Counted from the first letter of the stretch, positions 19,847-31,824 are shown. The stretch: DNA of 64,000 bases from Prorocentrum cordatum (GCA_963575745.1 CAUYUJ010015020.1:98142-162141); one strand, 5' to 3'. The notes: generated by a model from the sequence alone, not told the origin. Made by a program: numbers and translations.

Positions 19847-22485
19847 TTACTGAACACTCCCTCTCCCCCGAATCTCAACGTTGGCACGCGCGGTGGAAAC
19901 TGCGGTCGAAGTGCATCTCATCAGACCCACCGCCAACTTTGAACATTGGGGGGAGGGGGAGACGTTGACAGATGCATGTGGCATCATGAGTGTTCGCTAA
20001 TTTGTTCCGAGGCCTGTGGGCATGTTGCCCGGCACGTGGCTACCCTCGAACTGCTTGGGACGCAAAAATAAAAGAAGAGGTGCACGGGAAAATGTTGGAG
20101 GGGAGGACCGGGGAAGAGTCATTTCAATCACTACGAAAATCAAACCGTCAACCATGGACTTACCCCAGACTGAGTCAGACAGGGGTAAATCCAACTTGGC
20201 CCTTTGCTTTTCGACTTCTACGCCGAACTACAGCGGCGGCCGACTGACAACGACGACAACGTCCGGGCGCCAAGCAAGAAGCGGCCAAAGCGGCTGCATG
20301 TCGTCATCTCCAGCGCCTCCCCAACGGCCTTGGGGCCCCCCCGGAGGCGCTTCGCGCATGCACCCCATTTTTCACTTATTACTCGTATCACTCGTCCCAT
20401 CACTCCTTTTTTCACATAATACGCGTGCCACTTGTAAGAAAAAGAAAGGAGTTTCAACGTATTGTTTTCTTTCTACGAGTGATGCGAACAATATGCGAAA
20501 AGTAAGGAGTGATGGGGCGAGTGGTACGAGTAATACGTGACAAATTATGCGCGGGACGACCCGGGCGCCAGAACACTAAAAAGGGTGATATATATAAATA
20601 CATATACAGATGTACACATAGGAACATACAAATGTGTATACATATATACACATAGCATAATGGTATCGCAGAAATCCTCACCCACAGAATCGTTCGGCCA
20701 CCTCGCAAATGACGGGGTAAACTAAAATATGAGACGGTAGAGGGAAACAATTACTGAGCATTCCCCCTCCCCCCAACCTCAACGTTGGCACATGCGGGGG
20801 AGTCTGCGGTCGAAGTGCATGTCATCAGACCCACCGTCAACTTTGAACATTGGGGGGAGGGGGAGCCGTTGACAGATGAATGTGGCATCGTGAGTGTTCG
20901 CTAATTTGTTCCGAGGCCTGTGGGCATGTTGCCCGGCACGTGGCTACCCTCGAACTGCTTGGGACGCAAAAATAAAGGAAAAGGTGCGCGGGGAAATGTT
21001 CGAGGGGAGGACCGGGGAGGAGTCATTTCAATCACTGCGAAAATCAAACCGTCAACCATGGACTTACCCCGGACTGAGTCAGACAGGGGTAAATCCAACT
21101 TGACCCTTTGTTTTTCGACTTCTTCGCCGAACCGCAGCGGCGGCCGACTGACAACGACGACAACGTCCGGGCGCCAAGCAAGACACGGCCAAAGCGGCTG
21201 CATGTCGTCATCTCCAGCGCCTCCCCAACGGCCCTGGGGCCCCCCCGGAGGCGCCTCGCGCATCCCACCCCATTTTTCACGTCTTAGTCGTATCACTCGT
21301 CCCACCATTCCTTATTCTTCACATATTACTCGTGCCACTTGTAAGAAAAAACAAGTTTCGACATGATGTTTTCTTTCTACGAGTGATACGAACAATATGC
21401 GAAAAGTAAGGAGTGATGGGACGAGTGATACGAGTAATACGGGACAAATTAGGCGCGGGGCGACCCGAGCGCCGGAACACTAAAAACGGTGAAATGTGTG
21501 TAAATATATATATATATGTACATATGTACACATAGAAACATACAATTGTGTTTATGTATGTATGTATGTATGTATGCATGTATGCATGCAGGCATGCATG
21601 CATGTATATATATATATATACATCATAATGGTATCGCAGAAATCCCCGCCCACAGAATCGCTCGGCCACCCCGCAAATGATGGGGTAAACTAAAAGATGA
21701 GACGGTAGAGGGAAACAATGACTGAACACTCCCCCTCCCCCCAACCTCAACGTTGGCACGCGCGGGGGAAGCTGCGGTCGAAGTGCACCTCCTCAGACCC
21801 ACCGCCAATTTTGAACATTGGGGGGGGGAGCCGTTGACAGATGAATGTGGCATCATGAGTGTTCGCTAATTTGTTCCGAGTCCTGTGGGCATGTTGCCCG
21901 GCGCGCGGCTACCCTCGAAGTGCTTGGGACGCAAAAGTAAAGAAAGAGGTGCACGGGAACATGTTCGAGGGGAGGGCCGGGGAGGAGTCATCTGCGAAAA
22001 TCAAACCGTCAACCATGGACGTACCCCAGACTGAGTCAGACAGGGGTAAATCCAATTTGACATTTTGCTTTTCGACTTCTACGCCGAACCGCAGCGGCGG
22101 CCCACTGACAACGACGACAACGTCCGGGCGCCAAGCAAGAAACGGCCAAAGCGGCTGCGTGTCGTCATCTCCAGCGCCTCCCCAACGGCCCTGGGGCCCC
22201 CCCGGAGGCGCCTCGCGCGTCCCACCCCATTTCGCACGTATTACTCGTATCGCTCGTCCCATCGCTCCTTATTTTTTACATATTACTCGTGCCACTTGTA
22301 AGAAACAAAATAGCTTCAACGTATTGTTTTCTTTCTACGAGTGGTGCGAATAATATGCGAAACAAGAAAGGAGTGATGGGGCGAGTGGTACGAGTAAAAC
22401 GTCACAAATTAGGCGTGGGACGACCCGGGCGCCAGAACATTAAAAGGTGTGATCTATATACATAGGTGCACATAGAAACATACAA

Positions 22486-22528
<43 letters not shown>

Positions 22529-23737
22529 CACATCATAATGGTATCGCAGAAATCCCCACCCACAGAATCGTTCGGGCACCTCGCAAATGACGGGGTAGAC
22601 TAAAAGATGAGACGGTAGAGGGCAACAGTTACTGAACACCCCCTCTCCCCTGACCTCAACGTTGGCACGCGCGGGGGAAGCTGCGGTCGAAGTGCATCTC
22701 CTCAGACCCACCGCCAATTTTGAACATAGGGGGGAGGGGGAGCCGTTGACAGATGATTGTGGCATCATGAGTGTTCGCTAATTTGTTCCGAGTCCTGTGG
22801 GTATGTTGCCCGGCACGCGGCTACCCTCGAACTGCTTGGGACGCAAAAATAAAGAAAGAGGTGCACGGGAACATGTTCGAGGGGAGGGCCGGGGAGGAGT
22901 CATTTCAATCGCTGCGAAAATCAACCCGTCAACCATGGACTTACCCCGGACTGAGTCAGACAGGGGTGAATCCAACTTAACACTTTGCTTTTCGACTTTT
23001 ACGCCGAACCGCAGCGGCGGCCGACTGACAGCGACGACGACGTCCGGGCGCAAAGCAAGAAACGGCCAAAGCGGCTGCGTGTCGTCATCTCCAGCGCCTC
23101 CCCAACGGCCCTGGGGCCCCCCCGGAGGCGCCTCGCGCATCCCACCCCATTTTGCACGTATTACTCGTATCACTCGTCCCATCGCTCCTTATTTTTTACA
23201 TATTACTCGTGCCACTTGTAAGAAACAAAATAGTTTCAACGTATTGTTTTCTTTTTACGAGTGATGCGAATAATATGCGAAAAATAAGGAGTGATGGGAC
23301 GAGTGATACGAGTAATGCGTCACAACTTATGCGCGGGGCGACCCGGGCGCCAGAACACCAAAAAGGGTGATCTATGTACGTATGTTCACAGAGGAACATA
23401 CACATGTATGTATGTATCTATGTATGTATATATGTATGTATGTATGTATGTATATATATATACATACATATCATAATGGTATCGCAGAAATCCTCGCCCA
23501 CAAAATCGCTCGGCCACCTCGCACATGACGGGGTAAACTGAAAAATGAGACGGTAGAGGGAAACAATTACTGAACACCCCCCTTCCCCCCCAACCTCAAC
23601 GTTGGCACGCGCGGGGGAAACTGCGGTCGAAGGGCGTCTCATCAGACCCACCGCCAACTTTGAACATAGGGGGGAGGGGGAGCCGTTGACAGATGAATGT
23701 GGCACCATGAGTGTTCGCTTTTTTTGTTCCGAGGCCT
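19847..23737 (+). repeat. 0.9-kb tandem array, four units plus a truncated fifth
   Basis: Unit starts (TTACTGAACACTCC or close) lie at 19847, 20751, 21718, 22629 and 23567, giving periods of 904, 967, 911 and 938 bp. The fifth stops within TTTGTTCCGAGGCCTGT at 23737. Each unit has a conserved GC-rich half (CTTGGGACGCAAAAATAAA, GACTGAGTCAGACAGGGGTA, GGCCCTGGGGCCCCCCCGG), a long imperfect hairpin, and a TA/TGTA microsatellite that differs in length and sequence between units and explains the period differences. Open frames of 60-170 residues recur but start and end inconsistently, so I do not call a gene. Confidence 0.92.
21279..21441. repeat. Large hairpin inside tandem unit 2 (same in the other units)
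   Basis: Arms 21279-21343 and 21378-21441 pair over about 64 bp: TCGTATCACTCGTCCCACCA against the complement of TGATGGGACGAGTGATACGA. The loop is about 34 bases. Equivalent arms occur near 20377/20541, 22237/22400 and 23157/23320. Confidence 0.8.
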
Positions 23738-24150
23738 GTAATCGCAATTGCTTGTTCACTAGATAAAGAAATAAAGCAGGATTTCGTTATTCAGTTTTTC
23801 GCAGTTCTTTGTCCAATTTGAACGTTTTTCGGTGTCTCAAAATTGTGCTGTCGCTCCCGTCGTTCAGAATGGTGCTCTTCGCCCCAGCGCGGGATGTGAG
23901 TCCTTTCGCCTCCTTTCTCCTCCTCCGCTCCTCGTCCTTTTCTCCATCCTCCGGTGTAGGCAGTTTTCCTTTTTCCGTTGACACAGAACACGATGGGGTC
24001 GTTGTGGGAAGGGGTGGGTGGGAAGGGTAGGAAGTCGAATATGGTTCGAGCACGCCTCTTCCATTCCTTTTCTCTTATGAATAACTCTTCACTGTCGCCC
24101 CCCGAGGCCCGTCGAAAGGGCGGGCCGGGCGTTTCGCCTGAGACTTCCTC
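23738..24150. other. Unique stretch with decayed repeat pieces
   Basis: Holds a decayed unit of the 57-bp satellite (near 23865) and a decayed GAAGTCGAATATGGTTCGAG copy of the GACGTCAGATATG repeat (24029). No gene. Confidence 0.45.
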
Positions 24151-24154
24151 ACCA

Positions 24155-24505
24155 TTGATGACCCTGAAGCTTAAACGTTGGCAACCGTTTCGCGTATTGA
24201 GGGCGGATGGTTTTCAAAATGTGGCTTTCGCATTATCGCCGTGCGCAGTCGTTTTAAACATTGTCAGCGGTTTCGTGGATTGAGGGCGGGTGGTTTTCAA
24301 ATGTGGCTCTTGCTTTAGCGCCGCGCTCAGTCTTTTCCAACATTTGCAAGAGTATCACGGATTGAGGAAAGGCGGTTGTCACAATGTGGCTATCGCAGTA
24401 GCGCCGCGCACATTCGTTTTAAACATTGGCAACGGCTTCGCGGATTGAGGCGTGTGGTTTTCAAATGTGACTCGCGCTCTAGCGCCGCGCGCATTCGTTC
24501 TAACA
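24155..24505 (+). repeat. 87-bp satellite, + orientation
   Basis: Four units: TTCGCGGATTGAGGGCGG, GGTTTTCAAAATGTGGCT, AGCGCCGCGCGCATTCGTTT, AAACATTGGCAACGG. A fifth isolated unit lies at 25565-25665. The reverse complement occurs at 50.23-50.69 kb. Confidence 0.85.
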
Positions 24506-24507
24506 GA

Positions 24508-24546
24508 TTAATCACGCTTCGCGTATCCCCACCAGCCCATCCCAAA
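24508..24546 (+). repeat. CCCCACCAGCCCATCC motif copy
   Basis: ATCACGCTTCGCGTATCCCC then ACCAGCCCATCC, directly after the 87-bp satellite. Confidence 0.6.
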
Positions 24547-24724
24547 ACTGTACATGTTGCGACGCACGTCGACGGTCGTGACTTTGGGGCGTGTCTCCTC
24601 CTGCTCTCGCATACCTCTTCCTCTTCCGCCCACCTCCTGTCACTTCCTGTTATACGTTCTTGTGGGTGCTATGGGAGGAGGACGAGGCGGAGCAGGAGGA
24701 AGAGAAAGCGGTGTGCGGAGAGAT

Positions 24725-24860
24725 CAGGATAACGACGACGAGGACGACGGCGATGACCAGGATAACGACGACGCATCCAACGACGACGACGACGGCGACG
24801 ACGATGACGACCGCAAAGACGACGACGACGACAGACGACGACGACGACGACGACGACGAA
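24725..24860 (+). repeat. ACG trinucleotide array
   Basis: GACGACGACG runs with GAT interruptions. Open in all frames; not a gene. Confidence 0.85.
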
Positions 24861-24889
24861 TGTCAATCATGAAGGCGTTCCTGGGTTTG

Positions 24890-25515
24890 TCGCTCCTAGG
24901 GGCTATGTTGCAGGTCTTTGGACACCTTTGGTGTCCTTGTGGTGCCTCTTGGGGCACCCTTGGGGTTCTTTTGGGGGGTCTTGTAGCCCTGTTGGGGCTC
25001 TTTGGGGGGGTCTGGGGGGTCTTTTGGGACCATCTGGGAGGCCACGGCTCAAACAGGAACGCGGCGTCAATTACGCCCCCCCCGTTCGGAACCCCAAGAG
25101 GCGCTCTTGGGCGCTCTTGGGCCCGTCTTGGGCCTCTCTGGGGCCTGTCTTGGGGCTTTCTTGGGCCATCTTCGGGCCATCTTGAAGCGTCAAGAGCTCA
25201 TTGAAAGCGACAAGGTGATACTGCCAAACACATTGATTTTTGGAAGTTGTTTAAAGGATTTTGGCATCCGGGGGCGTCCTGGGAGGCTCCGTGGCCACTC
25301 GGGGCCGTATTTGGGCGTTCTTGATGCTGCGTATAGGCTTGTTAGGAGCTACCTTGAGTCATCGAGGGCTATCTTGAACGATCTTGGAGGTCATCTTGAG
25401 CTCTCTTGGGCTGTCTTGGCGCCATCTTGGGCCAAGCCAGACGCACCCTCCATGCCCAGGGGTAGGGGGTAGGGGGAGGGGTAAGCCCCTCCCCGAAGGG
25501 GAAGAAGGGGGTGGA
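24890..25515 (+). repeat. CTTGGGGCC array, locus 6
   Basis: Shares ordered unique blocks with locus 5: AGCTCATTGAAAGCGACAAGG, TTTAAAGGATTTTGGCATCC, and the GGGGTAAGCCCCTCCCCGAA hairpin near the end. Confidence 0.85.
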
Positions 25516-26340
25516 ACAGAACGGGCTCTCTAAGCTACCTCCGCGCAGAGGGCTGGTGGGATTGCAAGAGTTTCGCGGACTGAGGATTGTTCCTTTTCAA
25601 GGCGTGGCTTTCGCTTCAGCGCCGCGCACACTCGTCTCAAACATTTGCAAGCGTTCCACGGGTTCCCATGATCAACGTACCTGAACTGGTGTTTTAGAAC
25701 GAGTCTGGATTGTCAGGGCGCAGCAGTCACGTTGATTTGTGGTGTTGAAGTCCCAGGAATTGTGTTTTGGCACGTTTCAGTGTTGTCAAGACGCAACCGT
25801 CAGGATGATTCGTGGCGTTCGAATCCCGAGAATGTTGTTTTGGCACGCTTCAGGATCTTCAAACGGTTGTCTCCCAACGTGGCATTCCCCTCAGTGGAAG
25901 TGAGTCTTTGTAGGTGCCTATTAAGGGGGAGGGACAGTTGATTCCAACATCGTTGATGAGTCTTGGGTTTACACTGGTCCTCCTCCTTCTCCTCGTCCTC
26001 CTCATCCACCTCCGCCTCCGCCTTCGCCTCCGCCTCCTCTTCTTCCTCCACCTGCTCCACCTCCTCCTCCCTCAAAGCTGCTCCCTGGACCATTACTGGA
26101 GCACGTCCTCCTGACCACGCTTCCGAGCCCGAGGTCCAGCCGTGGCCTTCCGAGCTCTCGTGGCGCCAGAGAGGCTCGCTCCCCGCGCCTCGCGGCTGGG
26201 GCCACCAAGGGTGCCCTCGCCAAGGGCGCGAGTCAGGGAATCGGCGGCGCGAGGGGCGCGAGGAACAGTCGGAGAAAGGGGAGGGGGAGGAAGAGGTGTA
26301 GGGGGTGGAGGGAGGAGGAAGGAGAGGGTTAGAGGGGGGA
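25516..26340. other. Isolated 87-bp satellite unit, CCTCC tract, unique DNA
   Basis: One 87-bp satellite unit at 25565-25665. A repeated pair (GTTTTAGAACGAGTCTGGAT / GTTTTGGCACGTTTCAGTGT / GTTTTGGCACGCTTCAGGAT) lies at 25690-25860. A CCTCCGCCTTCGCCTCCGCC tract lies at 25980-26070. No gene is seen. Confidence 0.5.
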
Positions 26341-26344
26341 GGGG

Positions 26345-26410
26345 GAGGAGGGCAAGCTAGGTGCGCTCGAGTCATATCTGACGTTCTACCCCGCCCTCCC
26401 ATTCCTTGCC
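26345..26410 (-). repeat. Dispersed repeat with GACGTCAGATATG core, copy 3 (inverted)
   Basis: Reverse complement of copy 1: AGCTAGGTGCGCTCGAGTCA, then TATCTGACGTTCTACCCCGC. It is followed by CATAGCATGGCGTAGC short repeats, the mirror of the order in copy 1. Confidence 0.7.
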
Positions 26411-26496
26411 ATGGCGTTGATCTCTTCTCTATTCGCACAATCGGATGGCGTAGCATGGCGTAGCATTACATAGCATGATGTTGAAGATCAATGCGT

Positions 26497-27090
26497 AGCA
26501 TGACATAGCATGGCGTGGCGACGCCCCAAAGTGGCGGGGGGCTTCTGCGGCGCAGAAAATCAACGAACCGACACCGAAAATGTAATCACTTCCGATGGTT
26601 TCTTCGGGGGGGCATTTTCTAGATTGTTGGAGCCTCTTTGGAAGGACCGACAACATTGCCGTGGCATGGCAGTGGAAATAATGACGCCAGCGCTGCAGCG
26701 GGAGCACGATTCGGAACGAGCGGAAGCGCGGAAATGAGGCCAGCGCTGCAGCGGGAGCACGAGTCGGAGGACGCGGAGCCTGACATAGTATGGCGTGGCG
26801 ACGCCCCAAAGTGGCTGGGGGCTTCTGCGACCCCAAAAATCAACGAATCGACGCCGAATGTATCACTTCCGATGTTTTTTTCGGGGGGGCATTTTCTACA
26901 TTTTTGGAGCCTTTTTGGAAGGACCGAAAACATTGCCGTGGCATGGCGCTGAAAATGATGACGCCAGCGCTGCAGCGGGAGCACGATGCGGAACGAGCGG
27001 AAGCGCGGAGATGAGGCCAGCGCTGCAGCGTGAACACGATTCGGAACGAGCGGTGGCCCGAAAGTGAAGCCAGCGCCTCAGCGAGAGCAG
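26497..27090 (-). repeat. 283-bp tandem duplication containing the 57-bp satellite, inverted
   Basis: Two large units start at TGGCGTGGCGACGCCCCAAA (26512 and 26792). Each contains CACTTCCGATG, GGGGGGGCATTTTCTA, GGAAGGACCGA, CATTGCCGTGGCATGGC, and then reverse-oriented 57-bp satellite units (GCGCTGCAGCGGGAGCACGA). A third satellite-only run ends the block. Confidence 0.85.
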
Positions 27091-27225
27091 CATTTTGACA
27101 CGACAACCCAAGCGAAAATCCGTCTCCGGGAAATCCTGTGTAAAAACCAGTGCGCGAAGGTGAGTCGGCCATTTTCCGGGCGTCACCAGGGGAGAGAGGA
27201 GCGCAGTATTCATGTTGCGTAAGTT
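27091..27225. other. Unique DNA, no gene seen
   Basis: Short unique stretch leading into a purine tract. Confidence 0.4.
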
Positions 27226-27465
27226 TGGAGGGGGAGGTGGAGGAGGAGGGGGGGGGAGGAAGACCCGCAAGGGAGGAGGAGGAGGGAGGAGGAGGAGGAG
27301 GAGGAGGAGGAGGAGGAGGAGGAGGAGGAGGAGGAGGAGGAGGAAGAGGAGGAGGAGGAGGAGGAGGAGGAGGAGGAAGGAGGGGAGGAGGAAGAGGAGG
27401 TGGAGGGGGAGGAGGAGGAGGAGGAGGAGGAGGAGGAGGAGAAGGAGGAAGACCCGCAAGGGCGC
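27226..27465 (+). repeat. GGA purine tract
   Basis: About 235 bp of near-pure GGAGGA, flanked on both sides by the 12-mer GAAGACCCGCAA (27269 and 27448). A triplex-forming candidate. Confidence 0.92.
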
Positions 27466-28230
27466 GCACCGCGGGGGCGCCGTGCGCGGAGCTTGGCGGC
27501 TCCCAGGGTGTTCACGGTTCTGTCGGTGCGGTTGCGTCTCAGTCGGTGGTGTCCCATCCCGATCCTGATCCCTACAGTCGGGGTCGGCCAAGAGGGGGGT
27601 GATGACTACGGGGGGGTGGATATCATGGCGGGGGCCATGATATCTCCCCAGATCTCATTGCGTCTCTTCTTACTTCATGACTTCCCTGGCCGCCTCCCTG
27701 GGCCGCGCACATGCCGCCGGCTATGATTTGCACCCCTCCCCCTCTTGGACGCCCCCCCCTCTTGGCCGTCCCCGATACAGTCAAGACTGCTGGTAAGGAT
27801 GAGCGACGTTCTAAGGTTCCCCTTGCATCCTGTCCCTTCGGCCCATCCTTGGCCACTCTTGTTGGCCGCGCCCCGCTCGAGCGAGAAGTGTCGGCATGGC
27901 CTTCCAAGGCCCTTGCATCCTCATCGTGCATCCTTACTATCAGTTTTGACTGTATATCCATCCCCATCTCCATCCCCATCCCTATCCCCATCCTTATCCC
28001 CATCCCAATCCGCATCCCCACCATCCCACCACCCCAGCTGGGTGGTGGGATGCTTCGGCCGCAGTCGGGGTCTGTTCGGTCGCTTCGGTTCGGTCGGAAT
28101 TGTGTATTGCCGCGTCGCTGCGCCCTGGCAGGCTGCTTGCTGCCTGTCGATTTGGGTCGGTTTCGGTTTCGCTGTCGGCTGGGCCGGTCTTCGGTTTTGC
28201 TGTCGCCGTGCACGGCCTCGCAGGCGGACG
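27466..28230. other. Unique GC-rich DNA with a CCATCC tract
   Basis: A CCATCCCCATCC tract at 27955-28035 is followed by dyads (CCCAGCTGGGTGGTGGG). No coding signature is visible. Confidence 0.45.
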
Positions 28231-28352
28231 CCGGGAACGGAGGAGGAGGAGGAGGAGAAAGAGGAGGAGGAGGAGGAGGAGGCGGAGGAGGAGGAGGAGG
28301 CGGAGGAGGAGGAGGAGGGGGAGGACAAACATGAGGAGGAGGAGGCGCGTTT
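28231..28352 (+). repeat. GGA/GGC purine-rich tract
   Basis: GGAGGAGGCGGAGGAGG repeats, 120 bp. Confidence 0.9.
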
Positions 28353-29540
28353 TGGAAGCATCCTTGCACTTCTTTGTGCGAGGCACGGCGGTGTCTGGGC
28401 GCGGCGGCCGTCCCGCGCAAGCGCGCGCCGGGCAGCCGCGTCAGGGGAGGGGTCGGCGGAGCACCCTCTCTGGGGTTCGCTTCGATTCCTCCGATCCGTT
28501 TCGATTCGATTCGACTTCGGATTCCAGTCTGGTCTCCGATTCCTCAATGGAGGCCTACTAGCCTGTGGATGTCTGCCGATTCGACTTTCTCCGACTCGGC
28601 CGCCGATTTCCGTCGATCCGAGTCATGTCCACCTCCGATCCGAGTTGTCGATTCGATTTTGGGAGGCCCTCGAGGGGGCACTGGTGAGACGGAGGCAGGA
28701 TCGAGACAAGATCGGACCGATATGGGCGGGAAATCTTTGATAGAATCGGCGGGTGTGGAGGGTGTGTGCAGTCGTGGCGCTGCAGAAGGAACCCTTTTCG
28801 TTGGGGAGGGGCTCGGTGTTCCTTGAATGTTATGCAGTTTGCCTTCGGTTTTCCTGAGGTTTTCCACTGGAAATCGAAGTGTAACCTGTGGGCAAAAGGG
28901 GCCTCGTTCCTCATTTCTCGTTCCTGAGGTCAACGCCCCGACGGCATCGGGCGCCGCGGCCGCTGGCCGTCTCGGAGCATGCTTCGGAGCGCTCCGAGAG
29001 CGCTCCGGAACGCTGCGGAGCGGATCCGTCTCGGATTGGTAGGCCCGTGCGACGTGCCCTGGAGGGCGGCCCGCGCGCCTGGCGGAGCCCGCGAGGCGGC
29101 ACTGGGCTTGAGTCGGGCTTAAGTCCCTCTACAGGGGGGATATTTCCACAATAGTCCAAAAATAGTCTGGGCACGTTTTTTTTTTTTTTTTTGTTTTTGC
29201 TTTTGCATTTTTTGGCTATACGGGGTATTTTTTGGGCATTTTTTGGCTTTTTGTCCAAAATCCCCGACTTGGCACTGGGCGGGGGCCCGGAGGCAGGGCC
29301 GCAGGAGTGGCAGGGAAGGCGGCTTCAGGGGATCGCAGACGGTGCCCCTCGGGTGCGTGGCGCTGCCCTCGGTCTTGGGGCGGGGGCGCCTCGGGGCCTC
29401 GGGCTCCCCACGCGGGCTCGCCCTCTGGCCGCCCGTGTCCCGCAGCCGTCGCTGCGGCTTGGAGAGGCGCGGTGGTCGTTTGCTGATGCGCGGTGCCCTC
29501 TGCAGGGAGGAGCACGGCGATGCTGCTGCTGTCCATGATG
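28353..29540. other. Unique GC-rich DNA; short CGATTCC and ATTTTTTGG repeats
   Basis: CGATTC-type short repeats (28480-28620) and a poly-T plus ATTTTTTGG repeat (29178-29255). Several open frames exist on both strands, but none has a recognisable domain, and I assign no gene. Confidence 0.45.
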
Positions 29541-29880
29541 GCGGTGGTGATGGTGACGATGGTGAGCAGCGACTGAGGAGAAGGCGTTCGTCGAAGGGAG
29601 CGAGTATGGTAATTGTGATAGTGGTGATTGTGATGCTGAGTTTGATGATTCTGATGATGATGAAGACGAATGTGATGGTAACGGTGATTGCGTTGATTGT
29701 GGTTAGGACGAGTCCCATGATGGATTGTATGACGAAAGCGATGGGGCAGAGGGTGAGGGTTTACATTGGTTTACGCTGATGACGACGACGACGGCGACTT
29801 CGACGATGACGATGTCAACGGTGATGACGATGACGACGACGACGACGACCGACGATGATGGCGATGATAAGCAGAACGAT
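29541..29880 (+). repeat. GATGAT and GACGAC degenerate arrays
   Basis: Degraded GAT repeats (29545-29720) and GACGATGACGACG repeats (29775-29868). Confidence 0.75.
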
Positions 29881-30150
29881 GAGGAGCGGCTTTCACTGTT
29901 TCTGAACTTGAATGCCCCCCCCCACCGCGGGTATCCGGACGGTGCCGACCTAGGGCGAGAGGCGTAGGATACGGGATGATGAGGAGGATGGATTTCCTGT
30001 CGAGGATTGTCAACAATCGCACCATGGCTTATTTTTTGGATTTCGGCTTCAGGGGCTCGTTTTGCGGGCTCCTCCACGATCAAGAATTGGTCCATGCTAA
30101 ATCTTATGGCCTTCGGCTCATCCCGTCAGCGTGCCTGGGTTGTGGGTATG
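29881..30150. other. Unique DNA, no gene seen
   Basis: Includes a short AT-balanced stretch that reads LIFWISASGARFAGSS in one frame. No family is recognised. Confidence 0.35.
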
Positions 30151-30154
30151 AAGG

Positions 30155-31065
30155 CTACTGGATGTTCGTTGGGATCTCGTGGGAGGCCTCTCGGGGGCCT
30201 TTTGGAGGCCTCTTGCGGGCCGTTGTGGAGCCTCCTGGGGCCTTTTGGGGCCTCTTGGGGGCCTCTTGGGGCCTCTTGAAGGCCTCTTGGGGCCTCTTGG
30301 GGACCTTGAGGCCTCCTGGGCGCCGCCTCGGGCGGAAGGCTGGAATTGTCGGTTCGTGTTTCCCCTCTTGGGCTCCTGTTTGGGTCGTCTTGGGGCTCCA
30401 TTGTCTTGGGCGCCTCTTGGGCCGTTTTGGGGCCCTCTTGGGCCGTCTCGGGACCCTCTTGGGGGTCCCTCGTGCCGTCTTTGGGCGGTCTTGGGGGCCC
30501 TGGGGCCGTCTCGGAGCGTCGGAAGCTTGAAGAGGCGATAACGTGAAAAATATTGAAAGCACACAAGGAAGATCAATTGCTTTTGCCTCTTTGGGCCGTC
30601 TTGGAGGTCCTCGTGGAGCGCCCTTGGGTTTTTTTTGGGGCCTCTTGGGCCCTCTTGGGGCTGTTAGGGGCCCTCGGGGCCCTCTTGGGCCGTCTTGGGC
30701 GCCTCTTGGGCCGTCTTGGGGCGCTCTTGGGCCGTTTGGGGCTCTCTTGGGCGTCTCTTTGGCCGTTTTGGAGTGGTCTTGGGGGTCTCTTGGGCCGTCT
30801 TGGAGGGTCGGGAAGCCGAAAAGGTGAGAACGCCAAATCTTTCAAACACCGAAGGGAAATCAATGATTTTTTCCCTCTTGGGGCCCTCTCGGGAGGCCTC
30901 TTGGAGGCCTCTTGGGGCGTCTTGGATGCCTTTTGGGCAATCGTGTGGCCGTCTTGGACGTCTTGCAACGATCTTTCGGCGACCCGGGGCCCTCCTGGAG
31001 CCTCTTCGGGGCCTCGTGGGGCCCTTTCGGCCCGTCTTGGGGCCTTCCTGGGACCGAGGCGGTCA
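30155..31065 (+). repeat. CTTGGGGCC array, locus 7
   Basis: The first 0.5 kb is colinear with locus 4 (15.24-15.8 kb), including GGCGGAAGGCTGGAATTGTC, GGTTCGTGTTTCC, GGAGCGTCGGAAGCTTGAAG and CGTGAAAAATATTGAAAGCA. A second part (30780-31060) repeats the plan with a GAAATCAATGATTTTTTCCC block (30856). Confidence 0.85.
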
Positions 31066-31285
31066 TGCGGGAGGCCGCGGGGCAGCACAGAGGGCACGCC
31101 GGGCGCCCCGCCGAAGTTCGGGAAACTGGGGTCCGGGTCTCTGCTGAAGGCTCCCCAGGACCGAGGGCTGAGGCTCCATGGGATGAGGCAAGGGACCCGA
31201 GGACACACCCACTCCATGCCCAGAGGCACAGTGGCGGATAATCGATCAGGATGGAGCCTGGGAGGGTCTCGGCACCCGTTTTCAT
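31066..31285. other. Unique DNA, no gene seen
   Basis: GC-rich, with no coding signature. Confidence 0.35.
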
Positions 31286-31793
31286 CGGATCTTGGTTGTG
31301 ATGATGACGATGATGATGACGATGATGATGATGCTGATGATGATGATGACGAGGATGAGGATGAGGATGAGGATGATGATGATGATTATGCTGATGATGA
31401 TGCTGCTGTTGCTGATGCTGATGATGACGCTGATGATGATGCTGACGATGTGATGACGATGACGATGAGGATAAGGATGATGATGATGATGATGATGATG
31501 GTGATGATGATTCTGGTGATCATGATGCTGCTGCTGCTGCTCATCATGATGATGCTAATGACGACGATGCTGATGCTGATGATGATGATTACTGTGGTCA
31601 GGATGTTGTTGATGCTGCTGCTGCTGATGATGATGATTATAGTGTTGGTGAGGAGGTTGATGATGATGGCTATGGTGATGCGGATTGTGATGATGATGAG
31701 GATGATGATGAGGATGATGCCGATGCGGATGCTGATGCTGATGCTCATGATGATGAGGTTTCTGAAGATGATGCTGCTGATGATGAAGATGAT

Positions 31794-31824
<31 letters not shown>

